Shown piece after piece: positions 25,095 to 38,945 of a stretch of DNA of 64,000 bases. The position numbers and the translations under genes are program-made. The first letter of the stretch is position 1; each line of letters opens with the position of its first letter. The notes beneath the pieces are model-generated. The model ran no database searches. It saw only the letters and a program-made list of their open reading frames with translations, and was not told the origin of the DNA. This stretch comes from Delphinapterus leucas. Lineage: Eukaryota > Chordata > Mammalia > Artiodactyla > Monodontidae. Location of the stretch: the NCBI RefSeq assembly GCF_002288925.2, contig NW_022098076.1, forward strand, positions 81,841,423-81,905,422, written 5' to 3'.

Positions 25095-26010
25095 AACAGA
25101 GAGCAGTACCTGCCCTCACAGTGCTTACTGTCTATTCCACAATTTAAGTGGGAATAGCTGGTATTTAACATGGGTGAACTTGCTAAATAACACTCTAAAC
25201 TCGGCTCTTCCCCAACATCATTTCTCTTTCAATCCTTTCAAAGTAGAAACTACTCAATTTCCTATGCCCCTCATATTCTATGATTGGTATCTTTCTGACT
25301 CTCTAACAGCCCTTTTCCCTCACCTTATCCCTAATAATCTTTCTCTTTTGCGATTATCCTATTTATACTCAAGTCACTCTTCCAAATCATATTTCTTAAG
25401 GGTTTGTATACCTAGCTGAGAGCCTTCGTCTTCTTTCTGACTCCTGTCATCACCCTAAGCTGCTCCAATATTCAATGTAATGGGTTCTTAGTTTCTTCCA
25501 ACAACTTTAAATTAGGAAAAAGGACAAGACAAGATGGCAGGAGAATGAAAGATAAGTAGCAAAGAAGCACTGAAAATGGCACTCCTACTAAACCTTTTAC
25601 TCCATCTTTTCCGTTTCAATCCGTCTATTTTTTAAAATTAAAACCAAACAGCTCCTACCACCCACAGAATAAAAGCCTAATGCCCTACAATGTTAGTCCA
25701 ACTAACTTTACCATTCTCATTTCCTACAAATGCATGTGAAGTCCTTTATGTTCCATTTACACTTATACTGGTCCACCAGACAATGCTCACACCTAGCTGC
25801 CTTTTTTACTCATGCCATTTTCCCTACTGAGACTATCTTTTGCCTTTGTTTACATGATGAATCTTTCATAATCCTTTAAGGCTCATCAAGTGACCTCCTC
25901 TTTCTACTTTGTCCTGAATTCTGCAAAGTAATTCCCCTTCAAATCTGATTCCCTCACTAAAATTGGGAGGTTTCTTGCTGATAGGCATGGTGTCTTAATT
26001 ATTTTTTGGT
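25095..26010 (+). mobile_element. Degraded L2-type LINE sequence
   Basis: Pyrimidine-rich text with L2 wording: GACTCCTGTCATCACC, AATAAAAGCCTAATGCCCTACAATG, CACTTATACTGGTCCACC, ACTCATGCCATTTTCCC. A short stretch near 25500-25575 looks different. The 126-codon plus-strand frame here is a chance by-product of the composition. Confidence 0.45.
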
Positions 26011-26654
26011 GGATAAAACACAGGAGAGACTCAGTATCTGTGGGTCTCTAAAGTGAATCTGTCTTTGCTAATGAAAATCTTAGTCCTTAGTGTTTCTATC
26101 AATGTCCTTCGTAATTAACTGCAATCACTGTATTTATGTTGTGTTGTACATAAATGCCGTTTTAAAAGTCTCTACATTCATTCACATTTGCCTAGAAATA
26201 AAGGAAAAGCACTAAAAAAGCTTTATTATAAAAAGCTAAATCTGTTTAAATAACTGGCCTACAAAATAGTCCAGAGCTTACCATAAAATTACCAACTTCA
26301 TTCCCTCAGGCAATTTGTACTACTACATAAACATCTAAATATAACTATGAATAAACATAATACTTAAAACTCTGGTTCTTCCCATTCTCCCTCTAAAAAT
26401 GGGGAGAAAAATTAATATACTGAACAAGTAGTTTACATAGAAACATCATTTTCAGCAAATGTGACCCTACATACAAAATACAAATGGTAGGATGTTATTC
26501 TACAAGGAGACTTTACAAAAAAATACTCAACAAGAAAGTCACTTAAAAATTGAAATTCCCCTTCAAGGCTTCATCTTTCCTACGTGGAAAGCAAAGTGCT
26601 GAGAACTGATCAGGATTACAAGGCACAGATTCAAGTATGTAAGTCCGTAATATA

Positions 26655-26755
26655 AGTTCCAGAAAGACAGGGATCTTTGATATAACACAAATGCTTATTA
26701 GCCTAGTGCCCGGCACGTAACAAGTCCTCAATAGGCAGTTTTCTGAATGAACGTA
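26655..26755 (+). mobile_element. L2 3' end
   Basis: GTTCCAGAAAGACAGGGATC, CCTAGTGCCCGGCACGTAAC and CTGAATGAACG match the L2 terminus. Confidence 0.65.
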
Positions 26756-27299
26756 AAGCGAGGAGGATGAAGCTCCTCTTATTCTGCCTTCCTCACATTC
26801 AAAGTAAGCTGTTATTTGAAGAACAAGATGGAAAGAAAGACTTTGAAAACCACTGGAATAAATATTCTTTTTAGCAGTAATAAACTGTTTCTACTAGAGT
26901 TAAGAAGTCAACATCTTTTTTGTCCAGCTATTTTTCTAAGAGGAGAACAAACTTTCAAAGTACAGGAATTAGCTTTTATAAGCTCACTTACGAGACTCCA
27001 CATTATTTAGTTATTACTATAGACTAATAATTTGAAAGAAAAGGGGAAATTAAGCACCAGTCAAATCTAAGAAACCTGTTAATCACCACAAAATTGGGAA
27101 AATAAAGTTCTTGCCACATTAAAACCAAAGAAAGTTTCTCCCCTGACTTTAAGAAACAATTAAAAATGAAAAAACTTCTAAACACATATTATGGCACATG
27201 AAAGGACAATGGTAAACTGCAAAAACCATGATTTTCCTAAGTCTTAGTCATTATATAATTTTAATGCCCATTGAGGCTAACAAAACCAATCCCAATCTC

Positions 27300-27425
27300 C
27301 TTTTATACATTAATAAACTAAGTCCAGAAAAATCTAGTAGTTTGTTCAAGATTGTTAGTGGTAGAATCAGGCCTAAAGCCTAACTTTCCCTACTTTCTAT
27401 CCGGTACTTCTTCCAACTGCATCTA
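27300..27425 (-). mobile_element. MIR fragment, inverted
   Basis: TTAATAAACTAAGTCCAGAA, GTTCAAGATTGTTAGTGGTA and GAATCAGGCCTAAAGCC follow inverted MIR order. Confidence 0.5.
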
Positions 27426-27635
27426 CTTCTAACTTCTTTATCATTAAACTCCTATTATTACTTCTATTGATATTATTATTTCTTATTATTATGGAGTACT
27501 TAGCAGTGTGTAGAAAAAAAAAGACAAGTCCTCCATGACTTTACTATGAGCTTAGAGAATTTCTATTAAGTTTGAATCCCAAATAGGAATCTTCTAAAAG
27601 GAAATGACTCCAAAAAAACAAACAAAACACTTTAA

Positions 27636-27690
27636 ATATCTGACCATTTGGTCAGTTATATCTCAATAAAGCTGGGGGGAAAAAAACATA
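27636..27690 (+). mobile_element. Short L1 3'-terminal fragment
   Basis: GTTATATCTCAATAAAGCTGG followed by an A-rich tail is the usual end of old L1 3'UTRs. Confidence 0.4.
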
Positions 27691-27759
27691 AAAAAATATG
27701 GCTCCACCCTAACCTAACCCTGCCCTCAAGTAATAGAACTGATCAGCACTATTTTTGAA

Positions 27760-27948
27760 GATTTTTTTTTTTAATGTGGACCATTTTTAAAGTCTTTATT
27801 GAATTTGTTACAATACTGCTTCTGTTTTATGTTTTTCTGGGTTTTGGCCACGAGGTATGTGAGAGCTTAGCTCCCCAACCAGGGATCGAACCCACAACCC
27901 CGCACTGGAAGACGAAGTCTTAAGCACCAGACTGCCAGCGAAGTCCCT
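27760..27948 (-). mobile_element. CHR-1-type SINE, inverted
   Basis: Read on the minus strand it begins GGGACTTCGCTGGCAGTCTG, holds a B-box-like GGGTTCGATCCC and GGTTGGGGAGCTAAG, then GGCCAAAACCC. The T-rich tract at 27763-27772 is its tail. Duplications of 19 bp, GATCAGCACTATTTTTGAA and GATTAGCACTATTTTTGAA, lie at 27741-27759 and 27949-27967. Confidence 0.9.
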
Positions 27949-27983
27949 GATTAGCACTATTTTTGAATTTAAAATTGTCTTTT

Positions 27984-28011
27984 CACACACTCACACACGC
28001 GCACGCACACA
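27984..28011 (+). repeat. Impure CA/CG microsatellite
   Basis: Short alternating purine-pyrimidine tract, CACACACTCACACACGCGCACG and following CA. Confidence 0.7.
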
Positions 28012-28079
28012 CTGTGAAAACCACAACCCTGCTAAATAAAGGTCAAAATTAAATTATTTTATAATTTAAGGTTAGAGCT

Positions 28080-29360
28080 GAGTCTCAAAGTACCACTAAC
28101 TCTGGCCATTTTTCTGTCTCCACTGCAATCCTCAATCTACCTGAAATGTTTAAGTTCCTCAGGGTTCAACCTAGGGCCCTCTTCTTTTTTTTTCCTGTGT
28201 GATTTCATCTACTTCCAGGGCTTTAAGTATCATCTATATGCTCACAATTCCCAAATTTACACTTCCAGTCCAAACTTCTCAAGAGAACTAGATTTACATA
28301 TCTCATTTCATTGGCATCTTAAAATTAACCTGCCAAATGGAGTTTCTTTTTCTACCCCAAATCTATACCAAAAAATGGAAACTCCTAGCTGTTCAAAAGC
28401 CAAAATCCTAGAAGTCACCTTGGATTCTTCCCTCTTCCTCATTCCATACAATCAACCTAACCACAGTTAACAAGCTTTCTACATCCAAAATAAATCTTGA
28501 ATCTGAAAACTTTTCTCTATCCCCAGTGTCACTAGACTGTTATAAATTGCCACTATCATTCATCTGAATTATTGGATTATTCTATCCTATTGCCCCCACT
28601 TCAACTCTTGGGCCCTGTAGCTTATTCACCACATAGCGACCAGAGTAATATTTTTAAAATCTACATCAGATCATATCACTGTCTTGCTTAAAATCTTGAA
28701 TGGCTACCTACAGTACATATAATAAGTATGACCCCCTTACAGCATGGCTTCAAGGCCTGGCATGATGCAGCTTCTGCTTTTCTTTCCAAACTCATCTTGT
28801 TCCATTCTTCCCCAACTCTTAATTCCCTGTTCACGACATGCCCCCCCCCCCTCCAAATTTCTCTAGTCCAGGTATTGGCAAAGGAAGTCCTTCTGTCTTT
28901 TAAAAATAAAGCTGTATCGAAATACAGCTGTGCCTGTTCATTGTGTGTAGTCTATTGCTGCTCTCGTGCTACAACAGAGGGGTTGAGGAGCTGCGACAGA
29001 GAACATATGGCTCAGAAATCTGGAAATATTGGCTATCTGGCACTTTATAGAAAAAATGTTCCATAACCATTCCCTTTTGCCTACAATGCTCTTCAACCCA
29101 CTTTTCTCATGAGCACCTTCTCATCCTTCAAGTCCCAGTTTAAACACCACCACCTTCTCAAACAACCCTACCCTGGCCTAGGTAGTTGCTCTCGTCATTT
29201 TTCCCTATCACTGTACCCTGTTTTCTTCATTACTTTTTATAACTAAACACTTGTTTACTTGTTTATCTGTTCCATGAATGCAGGGATCAGATGCAACCCA
29301 TTTACCAATATATTTCTTACACCCAAGCCACAGCCTAGCAAATAATAAATACTTTTGAAT
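28080..29360 (+). mobile_element. L2 LINE 3' block, interrupted
   Basis: Long L2-like text: GTCACCTTGGATTCTTCCC, CAGATCATATCACTGTCTTGC, CAAGGCCTGGCATGATGCAG, then after the interruption CTACAATGCTCTTCAACCC, TTCAAGTCCCAGTTTAAACA and a terminal part near 29340. An unrelated DNA-transposon piece interrupts it at about 28868-29065. A run of 10 C sits at 28841-28850. Confidence 0.7.
28868..29065 (-). mobile_element. Non-autonomous DNA transposon in L2
   Basis: The text AATAAAGCTGTATCGAAATACAG, CTCGTGCTACAACAGAGGGG, GCTGCGACAGAGAACATATGG and TATCTGGCACTTTATAGAAAAAAT matches a common mammalian hAT-type repeat read in reverse. I am unsure of the family name. L2 similarity resumes directly after it. 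Confidence 0.65.
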
Positions 29361-31394
29361 GTTAAATTCTGTGATGATAAATCTTATAGGGATACTTTTG
29401 AGGCTGATAAAATGACCTGTAATTTAAAAATCCTAAAAACTGGAAAGTGGCAGAACTTTTCTTCTCCAACATAACCATACTTTTAAAGGTATTTGACTTA
29501 GAAGAAAATAATCCCTGTGAATTCTGAAATGTCTTCATATTTACTAAATAAGACAAGAATTTTTTTTAATGACAAGGCGCAAAGGCCACATCACACCCTA
29601 AGTTTTGCTTTGTGGTCTTGAGAAATTTACTGAATTCCTTTGGGTCTCAGTTTCTTGGGGAAACATTCTTCTAGAGATAGGAAGAATATACTACTAAGAA
29701 AGAGAAACAGCATTTAGCTTTTCTATGCCTGCTTCAATTCTGTAAACTTATTTCCAAAGCCCATTATCAGCTACTTTCATTGCAAAGAACTATCCCCCCA
29801 TGAGCTGCCCTCTTGTAGTTAATACCACTCTGCTTTACCAAAAATGTTCCTCAAAATGTTCACTATTCTCATCTTGAAATCGGAGTACCAACGAACTCTG
29901 ATTCCATGAAAAAATTGTATTTCCTCTGAATTCTTCAATGTGAAAAGATAGGTCCTGGCTGTCTATACCATAGCACTAAAAGGTTCACTTCAGTCGAAAA
30001 TAACTTTGCTTTAAAAAATATATTATTATTACTTAGTCAGTTCAGCTAACTGCTAAAAGCATAGTAAACAAAAAAATGAGGAGTGGACCACATAGGAATG
30101 CTTTCAGAACCATAAAAAGGGATATATTCTGTGAGACTGAGACAGTTACTTTGATACCACAGAACCCTAAACCACTCTCTTACCTTCCAGTCAGAAGGTG
30201 CAATGTAGAGACAGGCAATATTGATTTCCAGGCAAACTATATTTCTGCACATTAGATCAAAAACATCCCTAAGTCCCATCTAGTAAACAAATGGAGACTT
30301 CCGACATCAGGGGACAAACATTTTGGTCTACTGTATGATGGCCCTGTCAGTTAACAGACTTCCTTTAACAGTGTCCCCTTCAGACAGTACCGTATTTGTA
30401 TGACTTTTTAAAGTGTCTTATAAGAGTAAAAGTGAAATAAGATCAATGGAAAACACAAAAATGAAAGCACAGATACTAGCAGAGGTTCAAAAACTTAATT
30501 TAAATAAAGAAATCAATCATTAGATATGCTGACAATGGTACATCCCCTAGTCAGAAATTGACTAGCTTAAGGTGGTCAAATGAGTATTTGTGAAAGAAAA
30601 AAAAAATTAAAGAATATTTTCAGATGCTGTTGATATATCATTAACATCTGTAAGAGAAATAAAAGTTTAGCATATACACTTTGTAATTCTTTAGCATAAT
30701 CAACTTGAATACATGTTCTCTGGAATATATTATAGGGAAATGCCTATATTTTGAAATGATAGTTAATCTTAGATATGGGACCACTTTAAGAGACTTAACA
30801 ATATGCTGAAGCTCTTACAGTTACCATGGAGTTATCGTTCACATGACTTCAATTTCTACCTAACCATGTTTCAGTCCAAATATCAATCACATCAACACTG
30901 ACCTCACACTCTGGCTTCCCCTCCACTCTTCACTTTTTGAAAGAGCCGATTCTCAACCAAACCAAATAACTACAAATGTTTTTTCTGCATCTGTGCCCAA
31001 GCTGCAAAGCACTGCTTAAAAAAAAAAAAAAACACACACGATAGATCACACATTCAGGACAACTCCTACTGAGCTATCTCTTTCCTCACTTGCCAGTTCC
31101 TTAGTATATTCCCCACAGGAGCTACTCCAAGTCTCTTCATCTCATTTTCAGAACTTGCACTGCTTAATTATTAGATTCATGATAGTCTTAGAACTAAAGC
31201 ATCTCAAAGATATTACTGCCAACTCCTTCATTTTAATTATAAATAAACCAAGAACTAAAGTTTAAAGGACTATAGCTTTACAAAAACTGAACCGATTTCC
31301 CTAAAACCCCACATGCACCCTCAATTTCAGCATATATTTACTGCATCTTGATCCATTCATTATGCCTCAGGAGCAGATTTATAGAAAAGTTAAG

Positions 31395-31615
31395 GACTCG
31401 GCCTGAAGCCGCACTACTTCAATACTGTTCCAGCTAGGCCACTTACTAGCTACATGCATCTGGACAAATCACCAATTCTGTGCCCTCCGTTTCTTCACTT
31501 TTAAATAGAGATAATAGTAGTATCTGGCTCATTGGGTTGTGACCATTACGTAAGTGAATACATCTAAAAGCACTAGAAGTGGACCCAGCACGCAGTAAAT
31601 GCTAAATAAGAGTTA
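31395..31615 (+). mobile_element. MIR
   Basis: Shows CCAGCTAGGCCACTTACTAG, GATAATAGTAGTATCTGGCTC and CCCAGCACGCAGTAAATGCT in MIR order. Confidence 0.7.
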
Positions 31616-31639
31616 GCTGGGGATATTATTATCATACCC

Positions 31640-32890
31640 TATAGAACCTCTGGCAAATGAGAACATGCCCCTCTTCTACCTTCACTTCTCTCAATTCCAC
31701 ACTCTCTCCATACCCAAAAATTCAGTTGCTCCAATCTTCTCCTCTTCAACCGCTTTAGGCAAAACTCCCCCACTCTACTTTTCTTCCTTCTTTTGATGTC
31801 AAGTTTCTTAAATTAGTCTTCATTTCCCACACCTATTTACCACAGTTTGCTTTTGAAGATGACATCCCTTGGCTTTGGGATTTTCATTTTCTGCACTCCA
31901 ACACATATTCCTCAGTACATGCTACCAAATGTCAGATCTTGCATCTCCAGTTTTGAGTTCCTGCCCAAGCTCTGAACCTGTATATCTCCAAACACATCAT
32001 ATTTTTACTTGGACATCTTATTACAATCTCACACTCAAATTTTATCACATGTAAAATGATTTTTAAGGTGCTTTCTAACTATAAAAATTTCCAATATAAC
32101 CTAAAACAGAATCTGTCATCTCCTCTACGCATTCCAAGTAAGTTTTCCACTATAAGTTCACAATAATTCTATTGGTGGCACCATAATTCTCCCAGTAACC
32201 AAATTCTACCTGGTCTTCAGAATTTCTGACATCATCCACTCATTTCTAGCCTATCACCTTAACGTAGATTTTTCAAGGTCTTCTGTTTATAGCACACATC
32301 CCCCCCTTTCTATATTTATATCATTCTCATCTTAATCTTCTTAAAATATTTTGTCACATTATCATCCACTTAAAAACCTCCAATAAACCTCCACTGTAAA
32401 GTCCAAATTCCTTAGCTTGGCATTGAAGTTCTCCAATCTGTGCCCAAACCAACTTTGCAACACTATACCCCACTAATCCCCATAAATTATTATACACCTC
32501 AGTCAAACTCTACTTATCATCCAAGTTTATTTCTGTATAATCGTGTGACATCTGCCATCCTGGAACACCTTCCACATTGTTCACTTATATCCCAAATTTT
32601 TCATGGCTCGGTTCAATTTCATCCTTTCCCATGAAATCTTACAGCCCAGGGTAATCTCTCCCTCATTTGAATTCCTAAGCCATTTATTGCCCATACAACT
32701 CATTTGCCATTGAATTATATAATGCCTCACACTGTTACCTAAATGTGTGTATCATCTCTCCATCAGAATAAAAGCAAAAACAAACCTAGGAAGGGACAGC
32801 ATCATATCTCTTTGCATCTACTAGATTTTCTTAGAAAGCTGTACATGGCAGGCACTTAACAAAAAACTGTTGAATGCATGAAGAACATAA
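31640..32890 (+). mobile_element. Degraded L2/CR1-type LINE sequence
   Basis: Pyrimidine-rich stretch with L2-like wording, clearest at 32380-32880: CCTCCACTGTAAAGTCCAAA, CTTGGCATTGAAGTTCTCC, CCATCCTGGAACACCTTCC, CATGGCAGGCACTTAAC. The 5' part is weaker. Confidence 0.5.
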
Positions 32891-33179
32891 TCACCTTGCT
32901 TCATGAGATACTAGCTACCTGCTCAAGTAATCCCATTTAAGAGAAAAGAATTACAGAAGGAAGAGTAGAAATAGAAAGTGACTATATTGTAACCATCGTA
33001 GCAATAATGATTCATGCAAGAATCATCAATGGATGCTAAAACCATCACATGAAAGTTTCTTGGGGAACAGGATATTTATACAGTCTCAAAATATATCTGA
33101 ACAAATTACTTATGAATTACAAAGGGAAAAAAGGTACCTTCACAGTGGAGAAATCTGGCGGACACCAAGTGATCAAAGT

Positions 33180-33795
33180 TAACATCACCAATAATGGGAT
33201 AAACTGACATCATGTGCCTCCTGATGTGATGCACTGAGGACACAACATCACTTATGTATTATTCCTGCCAAAAATGCATAACCTGAAACTAGTCATGAGG
33301 AAACAATCAGACAAACCAAAAACTGAGGGACAATCTACAAAACAACTGACCTATACTCTTCAAAAATGTCAATGTGCTGAAAGACAAAGAAAGGCTGAGG
33401 AATTGTGTGTGATCCTGGATTAGATCCTGGATCCGAAAACGAACTGCTATAAATGACATCACCTCCACACAGGACAACTGGTGAATTTGAATGTGGACCA
33501 TATTAGATAACAGTTTTATATTAATGTTAAACTGCCTGATTTTGAACATTGTTCTTTGGTTAAGTGAGAGAATTTCCTTGTTCTTAGGAGAAACATTCCA
33601 AAGTATTTAAGAGTAAATGAATCTAAAACTTATTTTCTTAACTGTCCAGCAATAATAATAATACCAGTAACAGTAATAACAAGTACCAATAGAAAGACTG
33701 GCTAAAATGTGGCAAAATGTTGACAACTGGTAAATCATTGTACTACTGATGCAACTTTCCATTTTTTTCAAAATAAAGTTTAAAAAACAAATACC
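33180..33795 (+). mobile_element. Old L1 3'UTR (L1ME-like)
   Basis: Follows a known dispersed L1 3'UTR: CAATCAGACAAACC, ACTCTTCAAAAATGTCAATG, GATCCTGGATTAGATCCTGG, TTTTGAACATTGTTCTTTGG, then ATGTGGCAAAATGTTGACAA and TTTCAAAATAAAGTTTAAAA at the end. Confidence 0.65.
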
Positions 33796-34310
33796 TTAAT
33801 ACCACACAAAAATTTTGAGAAGTTTTTATTTATCTGTGGTATTTTACATCTTATCTGACAATCTTAAAGCAAGACATACTTTCAGTGGAAGAGTCTGCTT
33901 TATAAAAACATTTGCTCTAAAAAAACAAATACATCTTTTTGGAACCAAAGAACCATTTTATAATGTTAACAGTCCAACACTAATTTATCTTAAAAAATTT
34001 ATATAAAGTTAATTTCATTTGGTGAAAAGACTTAGACAATGTTTTTTAAACAATGTAGTCTTATTATTTTCAAATATATTAAGAAGAGAAAGCTAAAATG
34101 GGCTGATTAAGCATTTTAAAGAAAGAAATAATGATCTGTAATTAACATATTAATAAACAAGCATATGTAAATTAAAAGTCTGCTTCCGAGATTATATCTA
34201 TCAAAGATCACAAACTTCACCTTCTCTCAATTATCAAAAATTCTGGTTTAGCTGATGGTAAGTTTTAAGTGAGGTTTTATAATATAGCTACTAATTGATT
34301 ATTATTTCTA

Positions 34311-34673
<363 letters not shown>

Positions 34674-35554
34674 TTATTATATGGCTATGATTATAAATCT
34701 GCATGACTTACAAGGATGTTAACAATCTATTTTAACAGAAATAAAGGGATACATTTTAAAATAAGTTTTTAGAGCTGATAGAAGAAATTTTTAACAAATC
34801 CTTTTAACACCTCCCTCCTTTCTTATCTGCAGCACAACCCTCCACTTTAAATAAAATCATGATCCCTGATGTTAATACTTGCTTTAGCCAAAAAGTGTAA
34901 GACATATTTTCCCTAAATTTATTTAGTAGAATATGAGCTCAGAGAGACAGAAAGGTTCCTTGATGAAAAAAAATTGGGGACATGAACACTATTTTCCTCT
35001 CCTGAAGATCTGCAGAGCTCCTTAGCAAATTAAAGATGAGGAGATCTGTAATTAAAAAACAAAAAAAAACAGTAAAACCACACATTTTCTTTGTTAAACC
35101 TAGCATTCTCTCATTTTCCTCCTTTCCCACTTTAGATTCCATGGTCCGTCATTTCTAAGCACCTTGTATACACCCATAAATAACTTGCCCCCTTCCCCCC
35201 CTCCAAAATACTTGCCATTCTAAACACCAACTGCCCACCTACGCCTCACATGTACCCACACAGCTGAAAGCAACTACAGAGTAACATACATACAACCATA
35301 TTCAATCCATCTGAATTTAAATTCATAACCACTAACCACAAGTCGGCCCTTAGTACAACCTCACAATCCTAATTTTCTAGACGGACTCTACTTTCCTAGA
35401 TGATTTTACACCATCTCCTCCATCCACTCTAGGATAATGAATTGCTTCCTGTTCCACTGAAAAAACAGAAGTAACCTGAAGAGACACTGCACAAACTCTG
35501 GCTATATCCACTAACCTACCTGATTGGATACCAATATAACCTGCTAGTTCTTGT

Positions 35555-35735
35555 GCTCAAAGTGCCAAGTTCTATACTCAAATTATAGCACAGACATCAT
35601 CTAAGGACTTGTTAGAAATGCAGAATTTCAGGCCCCATCCCAGACCTACAGAACCGTATCTGCATTTTAGCAAGAACCCCAGGTGATACCTATACAAAAT
35701 GAAGTTTAACAAGTATTGCTCTAGTCCCATCCCAA
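35555..35735. mobile_element. MER5A-like hAT element
   Basis: GACTTGTTAGAAATGCAGAA, CAGGCCCCATCCCAGACCTA, CTGCATTTTAGCAAGAACCC and CAGGTGATACC match the MER5A consensus I recall, nearly end to end. Confidence 0.7.
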
Positions 35736-35759
35736 CTCACCTATTCAAGGACCTCCCTT

Positions 35760-37300
35760 TAGCAATCTCCCTTCCCAGCATCATCAAAATTTTCCTCCCT
35801 GCTAGGTAATTTCCACCTGCATTTAATACCCCCAGTTTCCCATCTTGAAAACAAACAAACGAACAAATCCTCACAACCCCACATATTACTCCAGCACCAC
35901 CTAATTTTTCTCTTTTTCATTTACAACAAAATCACAGGGCTACGGAGAAGACTTCTATATTCACTGTCTCCAAGTCACATTTTTCCCGTCGTATCTTGAA
36001 TCCACTCCAATAAGGCTTTCATCTCTACCATTTCACAGAAACTACTCTTGAGAAGGTCACCAGTGACTTCCTCGCTGCTAAATCTAACAGTCAAAGTCTC
36101 ACTTCTCATCGTACTCGACCTTTCTGGCAGTAATTCAAAGAGCTGATCACTCCTACCACTTGACACAGATTCCTCACCTGCCTTCCAAGCACTGCAATCT
36201 CGTTTCTCTTCCTATTCCACTTGCTCCTATTTGTCAGCCTGCTTACTGCTTCTTACTCATCACCACAACCTCCAACCTCTTGTCTGAACCTCTTACCTAT
36301 CCACGCTCGGCTTTTAGGTGAAGTTAACTCATCTGGCCTCATGGCTTTAAGTTAACCTCAAAATTTATATAACCTGTTTGGAGCCCTCACCACCAGAGTC
36401 TTATGTTCGGCTACCTACTCAATATTTCTACTTGAAAATCTACTAGGCATCTCAATCAAGTCTAGAACAGAAAGCCTAATCTTTTCCCCTAAGTTGGCTT
36501 CCCCTGCAGTCTTCTCCAACTGAGCAGATATCCACTCCATCCTTCCAGTTGCTAAGGCCAAAAAGTCTGTAATCAAGTCCTCTTTAGTCTCTCACTTCAC
36601 TTGTAAAACAAAAGGCAATTCTGTTGTCTCTACCTTCAAAATGTACCCAGAACCTAATTCCTCATTTCTTCCACTGCTCCTAAACCACCATTATCTCTCA
36701 GATTATTACAACAGCCTCCTAACTGGTCTTTGTTTCTGCTCTTGGCCCAATATCATAGAGCAATCAGAGTGACCTTCTGAAAACAAACCAAATCATGTCA
36801 CTCGGCAGCTCACAACCCTCGGTGACTTCTCATTTCTCCTGCAGTTAAAGTCAGAGTCCTTACGCTATTCTACAAAGCCTTATTCGACCTGATAATCTCT
36901 CTGACTTCATCTATTCTTCCTCCTTGCTCTCTCTGCTCCAGCCCCACCAGCCTCCTAGTTACTCCTTGGAATATGGCAAACAAGTTCACTTCAAGTTGGT
37001 ATTTGCTACTCTCTCTGTCTGGAATGCTCTTCCCCAAGATACCTAAGTGGCTCATTCACTGATCAACCTCAAAACTCTGCTCAACTGTCGCCTTAAAATA
37101 AAGCTTTAACTAGCTACTCTATTTACAACAGCAGCCTCCTCCTACTAGTGACCCTCAAATTCCAACCTCACATTACTTCTTTTCCTGGCCTCTCTCCTCC
37201 CAGTCAAATGTCAGCTCCATGAAGGCAGGGATTTTCGTCACTGCTGAATAACCTCAGCCACTAAAATAATAGCTGGCATACAACAAGCACTTACACCTGC
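35760..37300 (+). mobile_element. Long L2 LINE 3' block
   Basis: About 1.5 kb of L2: GAGAAGGTCACCAGTGACTTCC, CTAGGCATCTCAATCAAGTC, TTATTACAACAGCCTCCTAA, ATCATGTCACTCGGCAGCTC, CTGTCTGGAATGCTCTTCCC, GTCAGCTCCATGAAGGCAGG and CTGGCATACAACAAGCACTT. The order matches the L2 ORF2 end into its 3' terminus. The short minus-strand frames here are antisense by-products. Confidence 0.75.
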
Positions 37301-37464
37301 TGATTGATTTTCTACTAATCTGACTAAGCGGCCCTCTTCATGCTCAGAAAACCTACAAGTTCCACGTTCACAACCAGGGAAACACTGCATCAATTACTCA
37401 TCAGATTCATGCACACTTCTGACCCGAAATGGATAAAAGATACCAAGCTAAAAAAATCCTCTCC

Positions 37465-37605
37465 AGCTAGAAAGTTTTGGAGGTGATGGATATGTTTATT
37501 TCATAGATTGTGATGGCTTCACAAATGAATACTTACCTCCAAACTCATCAAGTTGCATACATTAAATATGTACAGCTTACCTCAATAAAGTGGTTAAAAA
37601 AAAAG
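37465..37605 (+). mobile_element. L1 3'-terminal fragment
   Basis: TTTGGAGGTGATGGATATGT, GATTGTGATGGCTTCAC and ACCTCAATAAAGTGGTTAAA with an A-tail are the end of an old L1 3'UTR. Confidence 0.75.
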
Positions 37606-38534
37606 AATCCTCTCCAAGTCCTGTACAATGAGTATGAATGTGAAAGAGGAAGAAGTAGGTAGGCAAAACAGTTCATTCAGTCAAACAAGCTCAACTCCCA
37701 ATCAAGAGGATTCTTAAGCAGATGACTCAAACTGAGTCGTCTTATTCTGATCTTTTCTGGAGAGCTTAAAAAGGAACTCTTTAGAAAACAACTTCTTTCC
37801 TGTTACTCAAATATTATTCAAATCCAGGACTATCAGAGACTTCTCTGAAATGGCCTTAAGAGAATTTACCCTTACATCTAAACTACTACCTATTTTTATC
37901 AGATATTCTCATACAGAGGATGCCATCCATATAAAATATAAATAAGATGTTGCTATTTACAACTTTTCACAAATAAAGCCCACAAGACAACGTGATAATG
38001 ATGGCCTCAAATACTCCATGTATGTGCAATGTGGTTTTAGTTTGCTGACAGCATATGTAGAGGTTACAATAAAGCAGGCTAAGACACCATCCCTGCGGTT
38101 AAACAACGAACATATAAAGCAGAACGTTCAAACCAATTTCAAAAAAGAGTAAAGTTAATGCGGACTAAAAACTCCAGAGATAACTATACTGCTAATAGTT
38201 GAGCAAAAACTTCAAATGATCTTTTCAGGCTCTGTAACATAAGATCCCATGAAAGCTAGAAAACATACAAAAACGTCTCTACTCAGCATGAATTACTAAA
38301 TTTTCTATTAGAAACTAAAGTATTTTAAAGATATAAACTAAGAGGCTTCAAATATTGTACAAATACTCTTACATTGTAATAAAAGAATCATTTCTCACAT
38401 ATATAAATCAAGCATTATTTTAAAATCCAAGATGGTATGTAGTATTTTCCTCAGTATTTGTGCTTTATAGATAGAAATGAAGACAGAGAGCAAAAATGTT
38501 TCTTCTGGTGATTGCTCCGGTATAAAAATGTTCA

Positions 38535-38665
38535 AACAAAGGAGAACAAAATAGACCGAGAGAGATTAAATGACTTACCCAAAATCACAGAGCTGGAATC
38601 GGAATTCATATTCTCAAATCCAGTACAAACCACTGAACTCACCTCCCATCCCACTGTGCTAACAG
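38535..38665 (-). mobile_element. MIR fragment, inverted
   Basis: AAATGACTTACCCAAAATCACAGAGCTGGAATCGGAATTC matches the inverted MIR core and flank. Confidence 0.6.
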
Positions 38666-38724
38666 GGTAAAGTAATATTACAGTATAATCACTGATTATC
38701 TTGGTAAACACAGTACAGTATATT

Positions 38725-38915
38725 AGTAGAAAGTATAGATTTTGCTGTCTGACAGGCCTGGATTTGCGTCATGGCTCTGCTAAATTCATAAGCCACGCAA
38801 CCTTGGGCAAATTACTTAATTCTTCTAAACCTTTATTTCCTCACTTGTAAAAAAGTGGGTTTAATAACAATACCTATCTCAAAAAGACTATCAAGAGGAT
38901 TAAATGCAAATGTCA
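38725..38915 (+). mobile_element. MIR
   Basis: ACAGGCCTGGATTTGCGTC, CAACCTTGGGCAAATTACTTAA and AAGAGGATTAAATGCAAATG follow MIR. It abuts the MER2-like element. Confidence 0.75.
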
Positions 38916-38945
38916 GTAGAATCCAGCCCAGCCCAGGGCACAGTG

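Noticed and set aside
36870..37055. Minus-strand frame within the L2 block
   Set aside because: Antisense of L2 LINE sequence; no coding signature.
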